A DNA stretch of 64,000 nucleotides. It comes from Actibacterium sp. 188UL27-1 (GTDB taxonomy: Bacteria; Pseudomonadota; Alphaproteobacteria; Rhodobacterales; Rhodobacteraceae). The translations under genes and the position numbers were made by a program. The notes beneath the pieces are model-generated. The model was not told the origin of the DNA. It searched no databases and was given only the letters and a program-made list of their open reading frames with translations. The DNA lies in the NCBI RefSeq assembly GCF_016901225.1, contig NZ_JAFEUL010000001.1, forward strand, positions 300,773 to 364,772, in the 5' to 3' direction. Positions within the stretch are counted from its first letter, which is position 1; each line of letters begins with the position of its first letter. Positions 43,938 through 51,957 of this stretch are shown here, in pieces.

Positions 43938-44001
43938 AAACCTGGTCTCGCGGTCTTTGATTTTGTGCCTCCGGCGGCGATATTTCTGAACACATAATGG
44001 G
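43899..44001. repeat. Long inverted repeat (41-bp arms) at convergent gene ends
   Basis: Arm 43899-43939 and arm 43961-44001 are reverse complements at 38 of 41 positions, with a 21-base loop. Each arm is one copy of the element also seen at 22699-22735. The transcript would form a very stable hairpin between DUF2161 and the convergent AraC gene, and could end transcription from both sides. Confidence 0.9.
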
Positions 44002-44009
44002 AGATAACC

Positions 44010-44843
44010 TTACCGCACTGACACGCAGACATCCGTCAGCAGATCATCTGGTGCTGTGTCCATTGGCGAGTTCAGGTAGACCTCGATTGGGGCCTGATCG
44101 CCAAGATCTGCGCCGGATTTCGGCAACCACGTGCCGTACATATAGCCGTAGGCGGCCCTCAGCCCGGAATAGGGCCCCTTGTAATGCATAACGGCATAGC
44201 GCCCGCCGGTGAGGCGCAGTTCGGTGAGTGGGTCTGCGATTTCCATCGCTTCGTCAACGGCCACCCCGGCATGGCTTTTTAGGTCGGCGGGTGAGGTCGC
44301 ATCCGGGTCGTCGTAATAGACGCCGACCATGCCATAGGCGTGGGACCACAGGTTGCGGCTGGTGATGATGGTGCCCAGCGTCTCGAACCCCTTGCCGATC
44401 TCCATATAGGGGCCGGTATGGGGCAGAGCTGCGAGGCGGCGCATGGGTTGATCAATGATTTCAATCGGATACATGGGTTTGGTTCCTTTCGGGTCGTTCG
44501 GGACAGGCGGTTGCAAGGCACCGCGGGATCGGAACGCCGCTGGGGTCAGGCCATACTTTTCGCGGAAGGCGCGCACGAAGCTTTGCGTGTTCTCATAGCC
44601 ACATTTCCGAGCAATTTCAGAGACTTCCCCTTGTGTCTGCACCAGCCAGCAGGCCCCGCGGTGGAGGCGGATGCGACGGGTGGCCTGAGCGCAGGTTTCG
44701 CCGGTCATTGCGTGGAAGACGCGGTGCCAGTGGAACCGCGACATGGCGGCCACATCGGCAAGCGTGTCAAGCGACAGATTGCCCCCGGGATTGTCGTGTA
44801 TGTAATTGAGAACACGCAGTATTCTATCTTCGTAACGTGCCAT
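44010..44843 (-). CDS. AraC regulator with GyrI-like effector domain
   Basis: A 277-residue regulator. An N-terminal AraC double helix-turn-helix covers about residues 5-105 (LSLDTLADVAAMSRFHWHRVFHAMTG and VSEIARKCGYENTQSFVRAFREKYGLTPAAFR). A GyrI-like ligand-binding domain follows from about 120 to the end (AALPHTGPYMEIGKGFETLG, then YAVMHYKGPYSGL). This resembles Rob/SoxS-related sensors of small hydrophobic molecules. The target genes are unknown; the DJ-1 gene upstream on the same strand is a candidate. Confidence 0.92.
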   Translation of the reverse strand: MARYEDRILRVLNYIHDNPGGNLSLDTLADVAAMSRFHWHRVFHAMTGETCAQATRRIRLHRGACWLVQTQGEVSEIARKCGYENTQSFVRAFREKYGLTPAAFRSRGALQPPVPNDPKGTKPMYPIEIIDQPMRRLAALPHTGPYMEIGKGFETLGTIITSRNLWSHAYGMVGVYYDDPDATSPADLKSHAGVAVDEAMEIADPLTELRLTGGRYAVMHYKGPYSGLRAAYGYMYGTWLPKSGADLGDQAPIEVYLNSPMDTAPDDLLTDVCVSVR

Positions 44844-45048
44844 GATGGCCCTTACCCTATGGATCGTTCGCACTCACATCCTTGCCAAAGACCGGACGCA
44901 CAAATCTTGCTCAACTGCCCGGGCAGATCGCATACACGTCCCATGCAGAAACTATACATATTCCGTACATACGCGCCGGGCGATGCAGCAAACCTTTGTT
45001 CATCATTGGCAGCGCAGTCAGGTCGCCTAAGGGCCAATCCGGATCAGC

Positions 45049-45080
45049 CATCGCCTTGCCCTCCCGCGGACAAGGCGATG
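45049..45080 (-). terminator. Hairpin after DJ-1/PfpI gene
   Basis: CATCGCCTTG and CAAGGCGATG form a perfect 10-bp stem with a 12-base loop, 54 bases beyond the PfpI-like stop on the minus strand. No T run follows. The rest of the gap 44844-45134 shows no gene. Confidence 0.45.
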
Positions 45081-45134
45081 TCCGTACTGTTCACGTCTGA
45101 GTTTCTGTGCTTCTGCGCCCGGTGACGGTCACTC

Positions 45135-45974
45135 TTAGAGAGGGCGGGTGGCCGCGACGGCGCGGACATGTGCGTCAAAGCCGGGAAACATGCTCACCAT
45201 CATATCGCGAATCTCGGTGGGGGCGCTTTGCAGGGTGCCTGCCGAAAGGGGCGGTTCGGGTGCATATTCTGCCAAGAGCTGCACAGCCTGGGCGTAGCGT
45301 TCGCCGCGTAATTCCTTGACCATTGTCAGGCCGAAATCCAGCCCCGCCGTGACGCCGCCGCCGGTGATACGGTTCCGGTCGCGCACAATCCGGGCATCGA
45401 CCGCCTGAGCGCCGACCGCATCCAGCGTGTCGTGTGCGAGCCAGTGGGTGGCAGCCTTGTACCCCTCAAGCAGACCCGCCTGGCCCAGCAGCAATGTGCC
45501 GGTGCAGACCGCCGTCACGTAATCGGCCGTCGCCCCGCGCGTCGCCAGGAAATCGATGGTCTGCGTATCTTCCATGGCATTCAACATGCCCGAGATGCCC
45601 CCCGGCGCGAACAGGATGGTGCAGCTTTCAGGTGCATCATCGAAGGAGATATCGGGCACAATCGTCAGTCTGGTATCGCTGACAATGGGGTCTGTCGTTT
45701 TTGCCACGACCTGAACGGTGGCGCCCCATAGGCTGCCGAACATGTATTGCGGCCCGACCAGATCAAGCGCGGTCATGCCGGGATAGGCCAGCATCAGCAC
45801 CGTTTCTGTCCCGGTCCATTCCGCGGGCCAGGCGGACATATCGTGCAAGGGTGTGTCGAGGTTGGTCCGTACCGAGCCATCCGGCAGGGCCATCTGGGCA
45901 AGGCTTTGTCTCGCCGCTGCGGGGGTGAGAATACCGGCGGCGGCGAGCAGGAGGATCTGACGGCGGTCTAGCAT
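45135..45974 (-). CDS. Exported DJ-1/PfpI family protein
   Basis: A 279-residue protein. The N-terminus MLDRRQILLLAAAGILTPAAA is a twin-arginine-like signal. The DJ-1/PfpI domain (about 58-235) has VLMLAYPGMTALDLVGPQ, a TILFAPGG loop, and VCTGTLLLGQAGLLEGYKAATHW carrying the nucleophile-elbow cysteine. The closest familiar members are isonitrile hydratase-like and AraC-sensor-like proteins. Export is unusual for this family. Substrate is unknown. Confidence 0.87.
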   Translation of the reverse strand: MLDRRQILLLAAAGILTPAAARQSLAQMALPDGSVRTNLDTPLHDMSAWPAEWTGTETVLMLAYPGMTALDLVGPQYMFGSLWGATVQVVAKTTDPIVSDTRLTIVPDISFDDAPESCTILFAPGGISGMLNAMEDTQTIDFLATRGATADYVTAVCTGTLLLGQAGLLEGYKAATHWLAHDTLDAVGAQAVDARIVRDRNRITGGGVTAGLDFGLTMVKELRGERYAQAVQLLAEYAPEPPLSAGTLQSAPTEIRDMMVSMFPGFDAHVRAVAATRPL

Positions 45975-46114
45975 GGGAAATCTCCGACGTTGGGATAGCA
46001 GTCAGATGGCAGTGCTGGGCCCTTGGGAAAAGGACCTGCCAAACAGAAATTTCGTGCAGCGCCCCTTAAATCACTATCGCCCCATGCGACCGGCTGGTTG
46101 CGCCGGTTCAGCGA

Positions 46115-46321
46115 TCATTCAGTGCCGCGCACCTTGCGCACGGCGGCACCGGTTCCTTTGACGGCGAGCTTGGCCGCCCCCGCGGTTGCCTTGACGGCGG
46201 TTTTGCCGACGAAAAGCGTGCCGTCGATAGTGTTGTCAAAGGCCTTTTCGGTGGAACAGGCGCCCAGAAGCAGCGCGCAGGTCAAGGCGGCGGCTGTGGC
46301 GGTGAGTTTGGTCATGGTCAT
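46115..46321 (-). CDS. Small lipoprotein
   Basis: A 68-residue protein with signal MTMTKLTATAAALTCALLLG and lipobox LLGAC. The mature part STEKAFDNTIDGTLFVGKTA is followed by an Ala/Lys/Val-rich tail ending KVRGTE, probably helical and basic. The start at 46321 is chosen for the signal and the upstream AAAAGGAAC; an ATG two codons later is possible. I do not recognise a family. It is divergent from a LysR gene. Confidence 0.7.
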   Translation of the reverse strand: MTMTKLTATAAALTCALLLGACSTEKAFDNTIDGTLFVGKTAVKATAGAAKLAVKGTGAAVRKVRGTE

Positions 46322-46467
46322 ATCGCGTTCCTTTTCCAAAATACGGGGGTCATCAGGCTGCAGGGACAGGTAGACGGTGCGCGCCGCCCCTCCCAAAGCG
46401 ATGCGGACTGCCCTGCCACGTCCCTGCAAGACCGGAGATACGGGGTTTTCAAAATCAAGAAAAACGA

Positions 46468-46500
46468 ATAACAAAAATAGATGAACCGAGTTTTTGTTAT
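46468..46500. promoter_or_regulatory. Candidate LysR autoregulatory site
   Basis: ATAACAAAAA and TTTTTGTTAT form a perfect 10-bp inverted repeat with 13 bases between the arms, ending 12 bases before the LysR start. It lies in an A+T-rich patch between divergent genes. Confidence 0.45.
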
Positions 46501-46512
46501 GAATGGATCGCG

Positions 46513-47451
46513 ATGGATATTGCCCTGATCCGCACCTTCCTAGAGGTGGCTGCGACAGGATCGTTCATGAACGCCGCCGATCGGCTTTATGTGACGCAGT
46601 CTGCCGTCAGCTTGCGGATCCAGCGGTTGGAGGATGGGTTGGGGCGGGCGCTGTTCACCCGGTCAAAGGCGGGCGCGGAACTGACGCCGGCTGGCCGCGA
46701 GTTTGAGCGCTATGCCCTGTCGCTGATCAAGATCTGGGAGGAAGCGCGCCAGCAGGTCGCGATCCCGGAGGGTTATACCGAAAGCTTGTCAATCGGGGCG
46801 CAGTATTCCCTTTGGCCGAGCCTGGGGTTTCGGTGGATCGACCGGTTGCGCGCGCGCCGTCCCGACCTGAACATCCGGGCCGAGATCGGGATGCCCGACC
46901 GCCTAACTCGGTTCCTGATCGAGGGGCTGGTGCAGGCGGGCCTGATCTATACGCCTCAGGTGCGGCCTGGTCTGATGGTCGAAAAGCTGTTGGATGAGGA
47001 TCTGGTCCTGGTCGCCTCCTGGCCGGATCCCAGCCTGGATCTGAAGGGGCGGTATGTCTTTGTCGATTGGGGGCCGGAATTTGTGCAAGCCCACGCGCTG
47101 CACTTGCCGGATCTGACCAATCCCGGTCTGACTTTGTCCTTGGGGGCGTTGAGTGCGGAGTTCATCCGGCGCCGCCCCTTTGCGGCCTATCTTCCGGCGC
47201 GGTCGGTCAAGCCGATGCTGGATGTGGGTGAGGTGCATCTGGTGCCCGATGCCCCCATCTTTCCCTATCCGGTCTGGGCCGTATGGCGACAGGATTTGCC
47301 GCCCGATCTGAAGGATGTGGCGCGCAAGACGTTGCTGGAGGTTGTCGATCAGATCAGCCGTGATCAGGATGCGATTTTGGAGGATCTGGAGGATCTGAGT
47401 GATGACGCGCTTGAGACCCTGGGAGAGGGTGGCGCGCAGGCAGGGGGGTAG
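46513..47451 (+). CDS. LysR family transcriptional regulator
   Basis: A 312-residue regulator. The helix-turn-helix occupies residues 2-60 (LIRTFLEVAATGSFMNAADRL, then VTQSAVSLRIQRLEDGLG and LFTRSKAGAELTPAG). The effector domain from about 90 is less conserved, and the C-terminus is acidic (LEDLEDLSDDALETLGEGG). The effector is unknown. Divergent to the small lipoprotein; a GC hairpin follows at 47453. Confidence 0.9.
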   Translation: MDIALIRTFLEVAATGSFMNAADRLYVTQSAVSLRIQRLEDGLGRALFTRSKAGAELTPAGREFERYALSLIKIWEEARQQVAIPEGYTESLSIGAQYSLWPSLGFRWIDRLRARRPDLNIRAEIGMPDRLTRFLIEGLVQAGLIYTPQVRPGLMVEKLLDEDLVLVASWPDPSLDLKGRYVFVDWGPEFVQAHALHLPDLTNPGLTLSLGALSAEFIRRRPFAAYLPARSVKPMLDVGEVHLVPDAPIFPYPVWAVWRQDLPPDLKDVARKTLLEVVDQISRDQDAILEDLEDLSDDALETLGEGGAQAGG

Positions 47452-47452
47452 A

Positions 47453-47483
47453 CGCGCGCGCCGAGAGGGCCCCGGCGCGCGCG
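47453..47483. terminator. GC hairpin between convergent genes
   Basis: CGCGCGCGCCG and CGGCGCGCGCG pair over 11 bp around a 9-base loop, between the LysR stop and the convergent membrane-protein stop. There are no T runs, so it may block rather than classically terminate transcription. Confidence 0.5.
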
Positions 47484-47490
47484 ACCGTCG

Positions 47491-48240
47491 TTAAGAGAAG
47501 ACGTCGGCGATGCTATCGACCGAGACGCCTTCTTTGATTTCGCGCAGGCGGGCATAGGTGGTGGCCGCCAGGATCGCCGAGAACGACATGCCAAGGTACT
47601 GGATGGCCAGCAGCACCGGACCGCCCAGCCAGCCGGTGGCACCGAGCACGGCCCCGATCCCCATGCCGATGCCCAGCAGGATCAGGCCCACCAGCAGCAC
47701 CAGACCGAAGATGGGCCAGCGATAGCCTGAGGTCAGTTGTTGGCTGCGTCCGAAGCCGCCAAATCCGATCTCTTCGATCACGACGGAGGGGATGGTCACG
47801 TACCAGATCATCGTCAGGATCAGGCCGGGTATGATCAACGCCAAAGTGGCCAGGCCGATGCCCAGGCCCATGACGATGCTGACCAGCAGGACCGTCACGA
47901 TCAGCGTGCTGAGTTTGGACAGATAGGCCGATATATTGATTTGCCGGCCAAGCACGGTGTCGTAGGTCAGGAACGTCACGAGGATGCCGACAAAGGCGCC
48001 AACGAGCGAATCGACCAGAATTTGGATGATAAAGCCAAAGACGGCGGTTCCACTGAAATCGCCATCAGCAAATGGTTGGTTCAGGACCGAGATGCCGAGG
48101 ATCGTGTAGGTGATGAACGACACCAGCACGGCCACGAAGCTGATCACGAAGATATAGGTGAATTTCGAAAAGAAGGTGGATGCGGCGGATGACAGGATGT
48201 TCCCGACACCGAGCGGCGGTTTTTCCGCAGTTTGTTCCAA
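47491..48240 (-). CDS. YciC/GPDPase-like multi-spanning membrane protein, paralog C
   Basis: A 249-residue integral membrane protein with about six hydrophobic segments. Conserved blocks are GVGNILSSAASTFFSKF at the N-terminus, WYVTIPSVVIEEIGFGGFGRSQQLTSGYRWPIFGL near 140-175, and the ending TYARLREIKEGVSVDSIADVF. These blocks recur in the two upstream genes. The architecture resembles YciC and the membrane domain of glycerophosphodiester phosphodiesterases, with no catalytic domain. Start TTG with GAGGA upstream. It is 152 bases after paralog B and may be separately transcribed. Confidence 0.75.
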   Translation of the reverse strand: MEQTAEKPPLGVGNILSSAASTFFSKFTYIFVISFVAVLVSFITYTILGISVLNQPFADGDFSGTAVFGFIIQILVDSLVGAFVGILVTFLTYDTVLGRQINISAYLSKLSTLIVTVLLVSIVMGLGIGLATLALIIPGLILTMIWYVTIPSVVIEEIGFGGFGRSQQLTSGYRWPIFGLVLLVGLILLGIGMGIGAVLGATGWLGGPVLLAIQYLGMSFSAILAATTYARLREIKEGVSVDSIADVFS

Positions 48241-48392
48241 TGGGTCCTCGCAGAATCCTTGTTTCAGATGCCCGTAGTAGACAAGGCAAGTGCGGCGTCT
48301 TCAAGACAGGCTTACCAGACCAACGGATAAGGTTTGGCAAAGATGCGGATTGGGGTTGGTTTGGCGGGCGCGGTGCGGCTTATGACACTGAG

Positions 48393-49211
48393 TCATGAGA
48401 AGACCTTTACAACATCGGTCTCGCCCGTCGCCCTGATATTCTGCAGGCGCAGATAGGTCAGGGTTGATAGAACGGCATGGATGGAAAAGAGCAGGTAGCC
48501 CACAAACATGGTGAGCCAGAAGGGTGTGTTGAACCCCATGGGAAACAGGAAGGCGGCCACAACAACTATGCTGAATGTCCAGTTCGCGGCACAGAGGGCT
48601 ATGATCGGCCAGAGATATCCGCGGATCAGGCCGATCCCCCGTGCGATACTGCGCAAGCGGCCGCTGTCCAGCGCAATCACCGGGCTGACGACGAAGAGCA
48701 GGATAACGATCACCACATTGACGGCGAACCGGAGCAAGGCCACGGCGGAGACAAATGCGGGAGATTGGGGCATAAACGCCATAAGGAGCTTCAGGAAGAC
48801 ATCCGGCAGGACAAATGCACACCACAGGACGAGCATTGGGATGAGTATCACCGGAAGCTCCCTGACATAGCTGTTGACCGGTGCGGTCCGCCCGCTTTTG
48901 CGGTCGGCGATGATCTGGATCGGTGGCACGACGACAATGCAAACAGCGATGCCCTGGATCAGCAGTATCAGGAGTTGGCGCAACCAGATGGGCACGTCGC
49001 CCAGGATCAGCGGAGCCGCGTTTTCAAGGATGACGGCACGCAGCACGATGGACATAAGGACTGCGACGCTGGCAAGGGCCAACAGGATCGGGGCGATAGC
49101 GAAGACCATCTGAGCCGTCTCCCGCAGCAGCGGCCAGACCCCGAGGCGCGGCTTGGATGGTATGGCATCCCTCACAGCGAGTGGCCCAAGATAGACATAT
49201 TGGCACGGCAC
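48393..49211 (-). CDS. YciC/GPDPase-like membrane protein, paralog B
   Basis: A 272-residue integral membrane protein homologous to its two neighbours, but the most diverged. The mid block is SPVIALDSGRLRSIARGIGLIRGYLWPIIAL and the end is TYLRLQNIRATGETDVVKVFS, where the usual KEG is changed to RATGE. The start is uncertain: GTG at 49211 is used, and a later GTG is possible. It lies 34 bases after paralog A. Confidence 0.7.
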   Translation of the reverse strand: MPCQYVYLGPLAVRDAIPSKPRLGVWPLLRETAQMVFAIAPILLALASVAVLMSIVLRAVILENAAPLILGDVPIWLRQLLILLIQGIAVCIVVVPPIQIIADRKSGRTAPVNSYVRELPVILIPMLVLWCAFVLPDVFLKLLMAFMPQSPAFVSAVALLRFAVNVVIVILLFVVSPVIALDSGRLRSIARGIGLIRGYLWPIIALCAANWTFSIVVVAAFLFPMGFNTPFWLTMFVGYLLFSIHAVLSTLTYLRLQNIRATGETDVVKVFS

Positions 49212-49245
49212 GGCCCGTCGTCGGTGTGGTGATAGGGCGGGACCC

Positions 49246-50046
49246 TCATTCGAAAACGGCTGCCAGATCTTCGGGCTGCGCGCCTTCCTTGATCGCGCAA
49301 AGTCGGTTGTATGTGAGGACCGTGACCGTTACCTCAAATGCGGTGCACAAATAGGCTGCGAAATTCAGGATTTCGGCAAAGACCCATTGTCCATAGGTCA
49401 CGCTAAATTCACTCGCCACTAAAACAAGCATCAGGATCAAAGTCACCACGACAAACACGCCAAAAACAGGCCACCGATACCTTGACACAAGGCGGTAGCT
49501 GCGCCCGAAGGCGCGCCAACCCTGCCGTTCGATCACGACGAGAGGCGAAGCGACGAACCAAACGACAGCGGCAAAGATGAATAACCCGGAAAACAACAGG
49601 GAAACGATGGCTCGAATGTGGGGGAGATCGATCAGCAAAAGCAAAGCCGCCACAGAGGGGGAATGGTTGACCAACCAGAACGCAACCGCCACTGGCAGCA
49701 GGTTCACCGGGATCTGTGTCACAGAGTGGCGAAGGCGGAGGGCGCGCCCGGCAATGGTGTCTTGAAGTATCAAGATCAGCGGGATCATGGTGACGGCGTG
49801 GGCAAGCGCGTTAGTGAAACCGATACCCAACTCGTACACATAGTAGTTTAGATCAAAGCCTGAACTCCCAAAGAAGTTCGTATCATAAAACAACGACACC
49901 AGCACTGTGTCGGCAAGTTTGTTGAGCAGCACCGCAGCACTGGTCAGAACCGCAATATAGGGAAGCCTGGACTTAAAAAGAGCCGCGGAGGCCGATAGTA
50001 TGCGGCCAATTCCAAGTGAGGCTGACCTGTCGGGGACGCCTTGCAC
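49246..50046 (-). CDS. YciC/GPDPase-like membrane protein, paralog A
   Basis: A 266-residue membrane protein with GIGRILSASAALFKSRLPYI at the start, SPLVVIERQGWRAFGRSYRLVSRYRWPVFGV in the middle and TYNRLCAIKEGAQPEDLAAVFE at the end. The start is GTG only five bases after the RDD gene stop, which ties it to the MoxR operon. Together with B and C it forms a tandem family. Confidence 0.75.
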   Translation of the reverse strand: MQGVPDRSASLGIGRILSASAALFKSRLPYIAVLTSAAVLLNKLADTVLVSLFYDTNFFGSSGFDLNYYVYELGIGFTNALAHAVTMIPLILILQDTIAGRALRLRHSVTQIPVNLLPVAVAFWLVNHSPSVAALLLLIDLPHIRAIVSLLFSGLFIFAAVVWFVASPLVVIERQGWRAFGRSYRLVSRYRWPVFGVFVVVTLILMLVLVASEFSVTYGQWVFAEILNFAAYLCTAFEVTVTVLTYNRLCAIKEGAQPEDLAAVFE

Positions 50047-50051
50047 CAGTT

Positions 50052-50963
50052 TCAGTCCGTCGCAGACGTGCCGTGGAATTTGTCGGCGCGTCTGTCGCCA
50101 AAAAGCTGGCGCTGTTCGAGATGGGCGCGCTGGGCGGCGTAAAAGGATTTGAGGAACAGGCTGTGTTCGGCAGGCTGGATGGTCTCCTCGTAGTTAATTT
50201 TTTTGCTGATCTGCGTGACGATGGCGTCGAGCTGTTGATTGCGTCGGGCATGGGCCTCGGGCGTAAGGCTGCCATGGCGGTCGGTTTGCAGGAACGTTTC
50301 CAGGGTCTGCAATTCGAAGGCGCCGTAAATGTCGAGTTGGTGCGGCAAGAAGGTGAAACGTTCCTCCTGCGGGGTGGCCTTGCCCGCCAGATCAGGCAAA
50401 AGGCGGGATTCGGGGTAGTGGATCACGTAGGTGCCTGCGATCAGATCCCCCAGCCGCTGGCGCCGCTTGTTAAAGAGCGGCACGGCCAGCGTCACGACGA
50501 CCCAAGCAACGGCAAGCGCACGCGACCAGCCATCTAGGCTTTCCATGACCAGCAGGAGGGTCAGGGGGAGAAAGACCTCTGCCTCCTTTGTCAGGTTGCG
50601 GGTGAACACGGCATGGGCCGTGAGAGAGCGGCCATCGGCGCTGACGACCTTGAGCTTGAGCATACGTTTGCCCAACGTCTCCCCATTCCACATCAGCTCT
50701 GTCAAAACATAATACGGAAAGCGGATCGCGAAAAAGAGCAGCGATCCCAGCCCGACGACCAGCTCATCTGTGCTTTGTGGCCCTGCCAGAGCAATAAGCA
50801 AAACAACGGCTACGGCAAACAGGCCGGTGATCAGGATATCGGTCACCTGTGCGCCCAGGCGTTCGGTCAGCCCCGCCACGCGGAAGGTGATGGGCACACC
50901 TTCGGGCGGCAGGAAGTCGTGGATCAATCGCACCTTGTTGCTGCGGCCCTTAGCGGCTGACAT
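50052..50963 (-). CDS. RDD family membrane protein
   Basis: A 303-residue protein with an RDD domain in about residues 25-190: GLTERLGAQVTDILITGLFAV, then LMWNGETLGKRMLKLKVVSADG, and RRQRLGDLIAGTYVI. The C-terminal 110 residues are cytoplasmic and charged. The start at 50963 overlaps the SpoIIM-like gene end by 14 bases. RDD proteins are possible transporters or antiporters of unknown substrate. It is a member of the MoxR operon. Confidence 0.87.
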   Translation of the reverse strand: MSAAKGRSNKVRLIHDFLPPEGVPITFRVAGLTERLGAQVTDILITGLFAVAVVLLIALAGPQSTDELVVGLGSLLFFAIRFPYYVLTELMWNGETLGKRMLKLKVVSADGRSLTAHAVFTRNLTKEAEVFLPLTLLLVMESLDGWSRALAVAWVVVTLAVPLFNKRRQRLGDLIAGTYVIHYPESRLLPDLAGKATPQEERFTFLPHQLDIYGAFELQTLETFLQTDRHGSLTPEAHARRNQQLDAIVTQISKKINYEETIQPAEHSLFLKSFYAAQRAHLEQRQLFGDRRADKFHGTSATD

Positions 50964-51957
50964 TGCGCTGGCGCCCCCCAAAGACGAACCAGGCCAGCCA
51001 CAGGGCGCCGATCCCCCAGCCGATGATCAGGCGTGCGGAGCGGTCTTGCACCAGTTGCCGCCCAAACCCTTCGAGGATGGCTGCGGCAAACAGCATGATC
51101 GCGGCCACGATGGCCAGTTTGACCGCATCGCGCCCGGCATGGCGCAAGGCATCGGCGCGGGTGGTCGTACCGGGAAAGAGGACCGCGGCGCCCAGTTGCA
51201 GGCCGCCGCCCGCGGCGATGCAGATGGCCGACAGTTCGGTCACGCCATGGATCGATAACCAGCCCGCCAGATCCAAGCCAAGGCCGCGATCCACATGCAG
51301 GGCGTAGAACGCGCCGAAGATCAGGCCGTTATAGAAAGTTAGCAAAAACGCGGGTGCGCAGGCAAAGATCCCTAGACCGAAGACAAAGATCGCGATCCGG
51401 GTGTTGTGGGAAAAGAGCAAAGACGCAAAGGCAGCGAGGCCGCCATCGGCCGCATCATCATCATAGATCACACCGCGCAGATAGTCGGTGCTGGCTTCCG
51501 GTCCGCGCCCCCCGGCCAGGTCGGCTGGCAGAAAGACGTTGTACCAGGCGGGATCTTCGAAGAACAAAAGATAACCCGCCAGCGCGCCCAGGAACATCGC
51601 CAGAAAGCCCAGGCCGATAAAGGGGGCGGAGCGGCGCATGGCAGCGGGTGCACCTTGGGTCAGGAAACGGTGAACGAGCCCGCCCAGCCGTTCCTGCGGG
51701 GCGTAGACAGCAAGGTAAGCCCGCGCCACCAGGGCATCGAGATAGTCCAGCATCGCCGCATCGAGCGATGTTTCCCGCGCCACGGACAGCGAATTGGCGG
51801 CCTGCCGATAGAGAGAGGACAGGTCTTTGGCTTGTTGGTAGCTGAGTTGATGGGCGCCGCCGCGTTCCACCACACGGACGAGTTGGTCCAGTCGCGTCCA
51901 GTCGGCTTCGCGTTCCGCACGAAAGCGGGCCGAGCGGAGGGTGATCGCGGTGTCCAT
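50950..51957 (-). CDS. Stage II sporulation protein M-like (DUF95) membrane protein
   Basis: A 335-residue membrane protein. A soluble helical N-terminus of about 110 residues (LSYQQAKDLSSLYRQAANSL) is followed by a SpoIIM-type domain: about five helices including FLAMFLGALAGYLLFF and ACAPAFLLTFYNGLIFGAFYA, and the HGVTELSAICIAAGGGLQLG block. This organism does not sporulate, so the role is in membrane organisation. Its ATG overlaps the DUF58 stop by one base. Confidence 0.87.
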   Translation of the reverse strand: MDTAITLRSARFRAEREADWTRLDQLVRVVERGGAHQLSYQQAKDLSSLYRQAANSLSVARETSLDAAMLDYLDALVARAYLAVYAPQERLGGLVHRFLTQGAPAAMRRSAPFIGLGFLAMFLGALAGYLLFFEDPAWYNVFLPADLAGGRGPEASTDYLRGVIYDDDAADGGLAAFASLLFSHNTRIAIFVFGLGIFACAPAFLLTFYNGLIFGAFYALHVDRGLGLDLAGWLSIHGVTELSAICIAAGGGLQLGAAVLFPGTTTRADALRHAGRDAVKLAIVAAIMLFAAAILEGFGRQLVQDRSARLIIGWGIGALWLAWFVFGGRQRNVSR

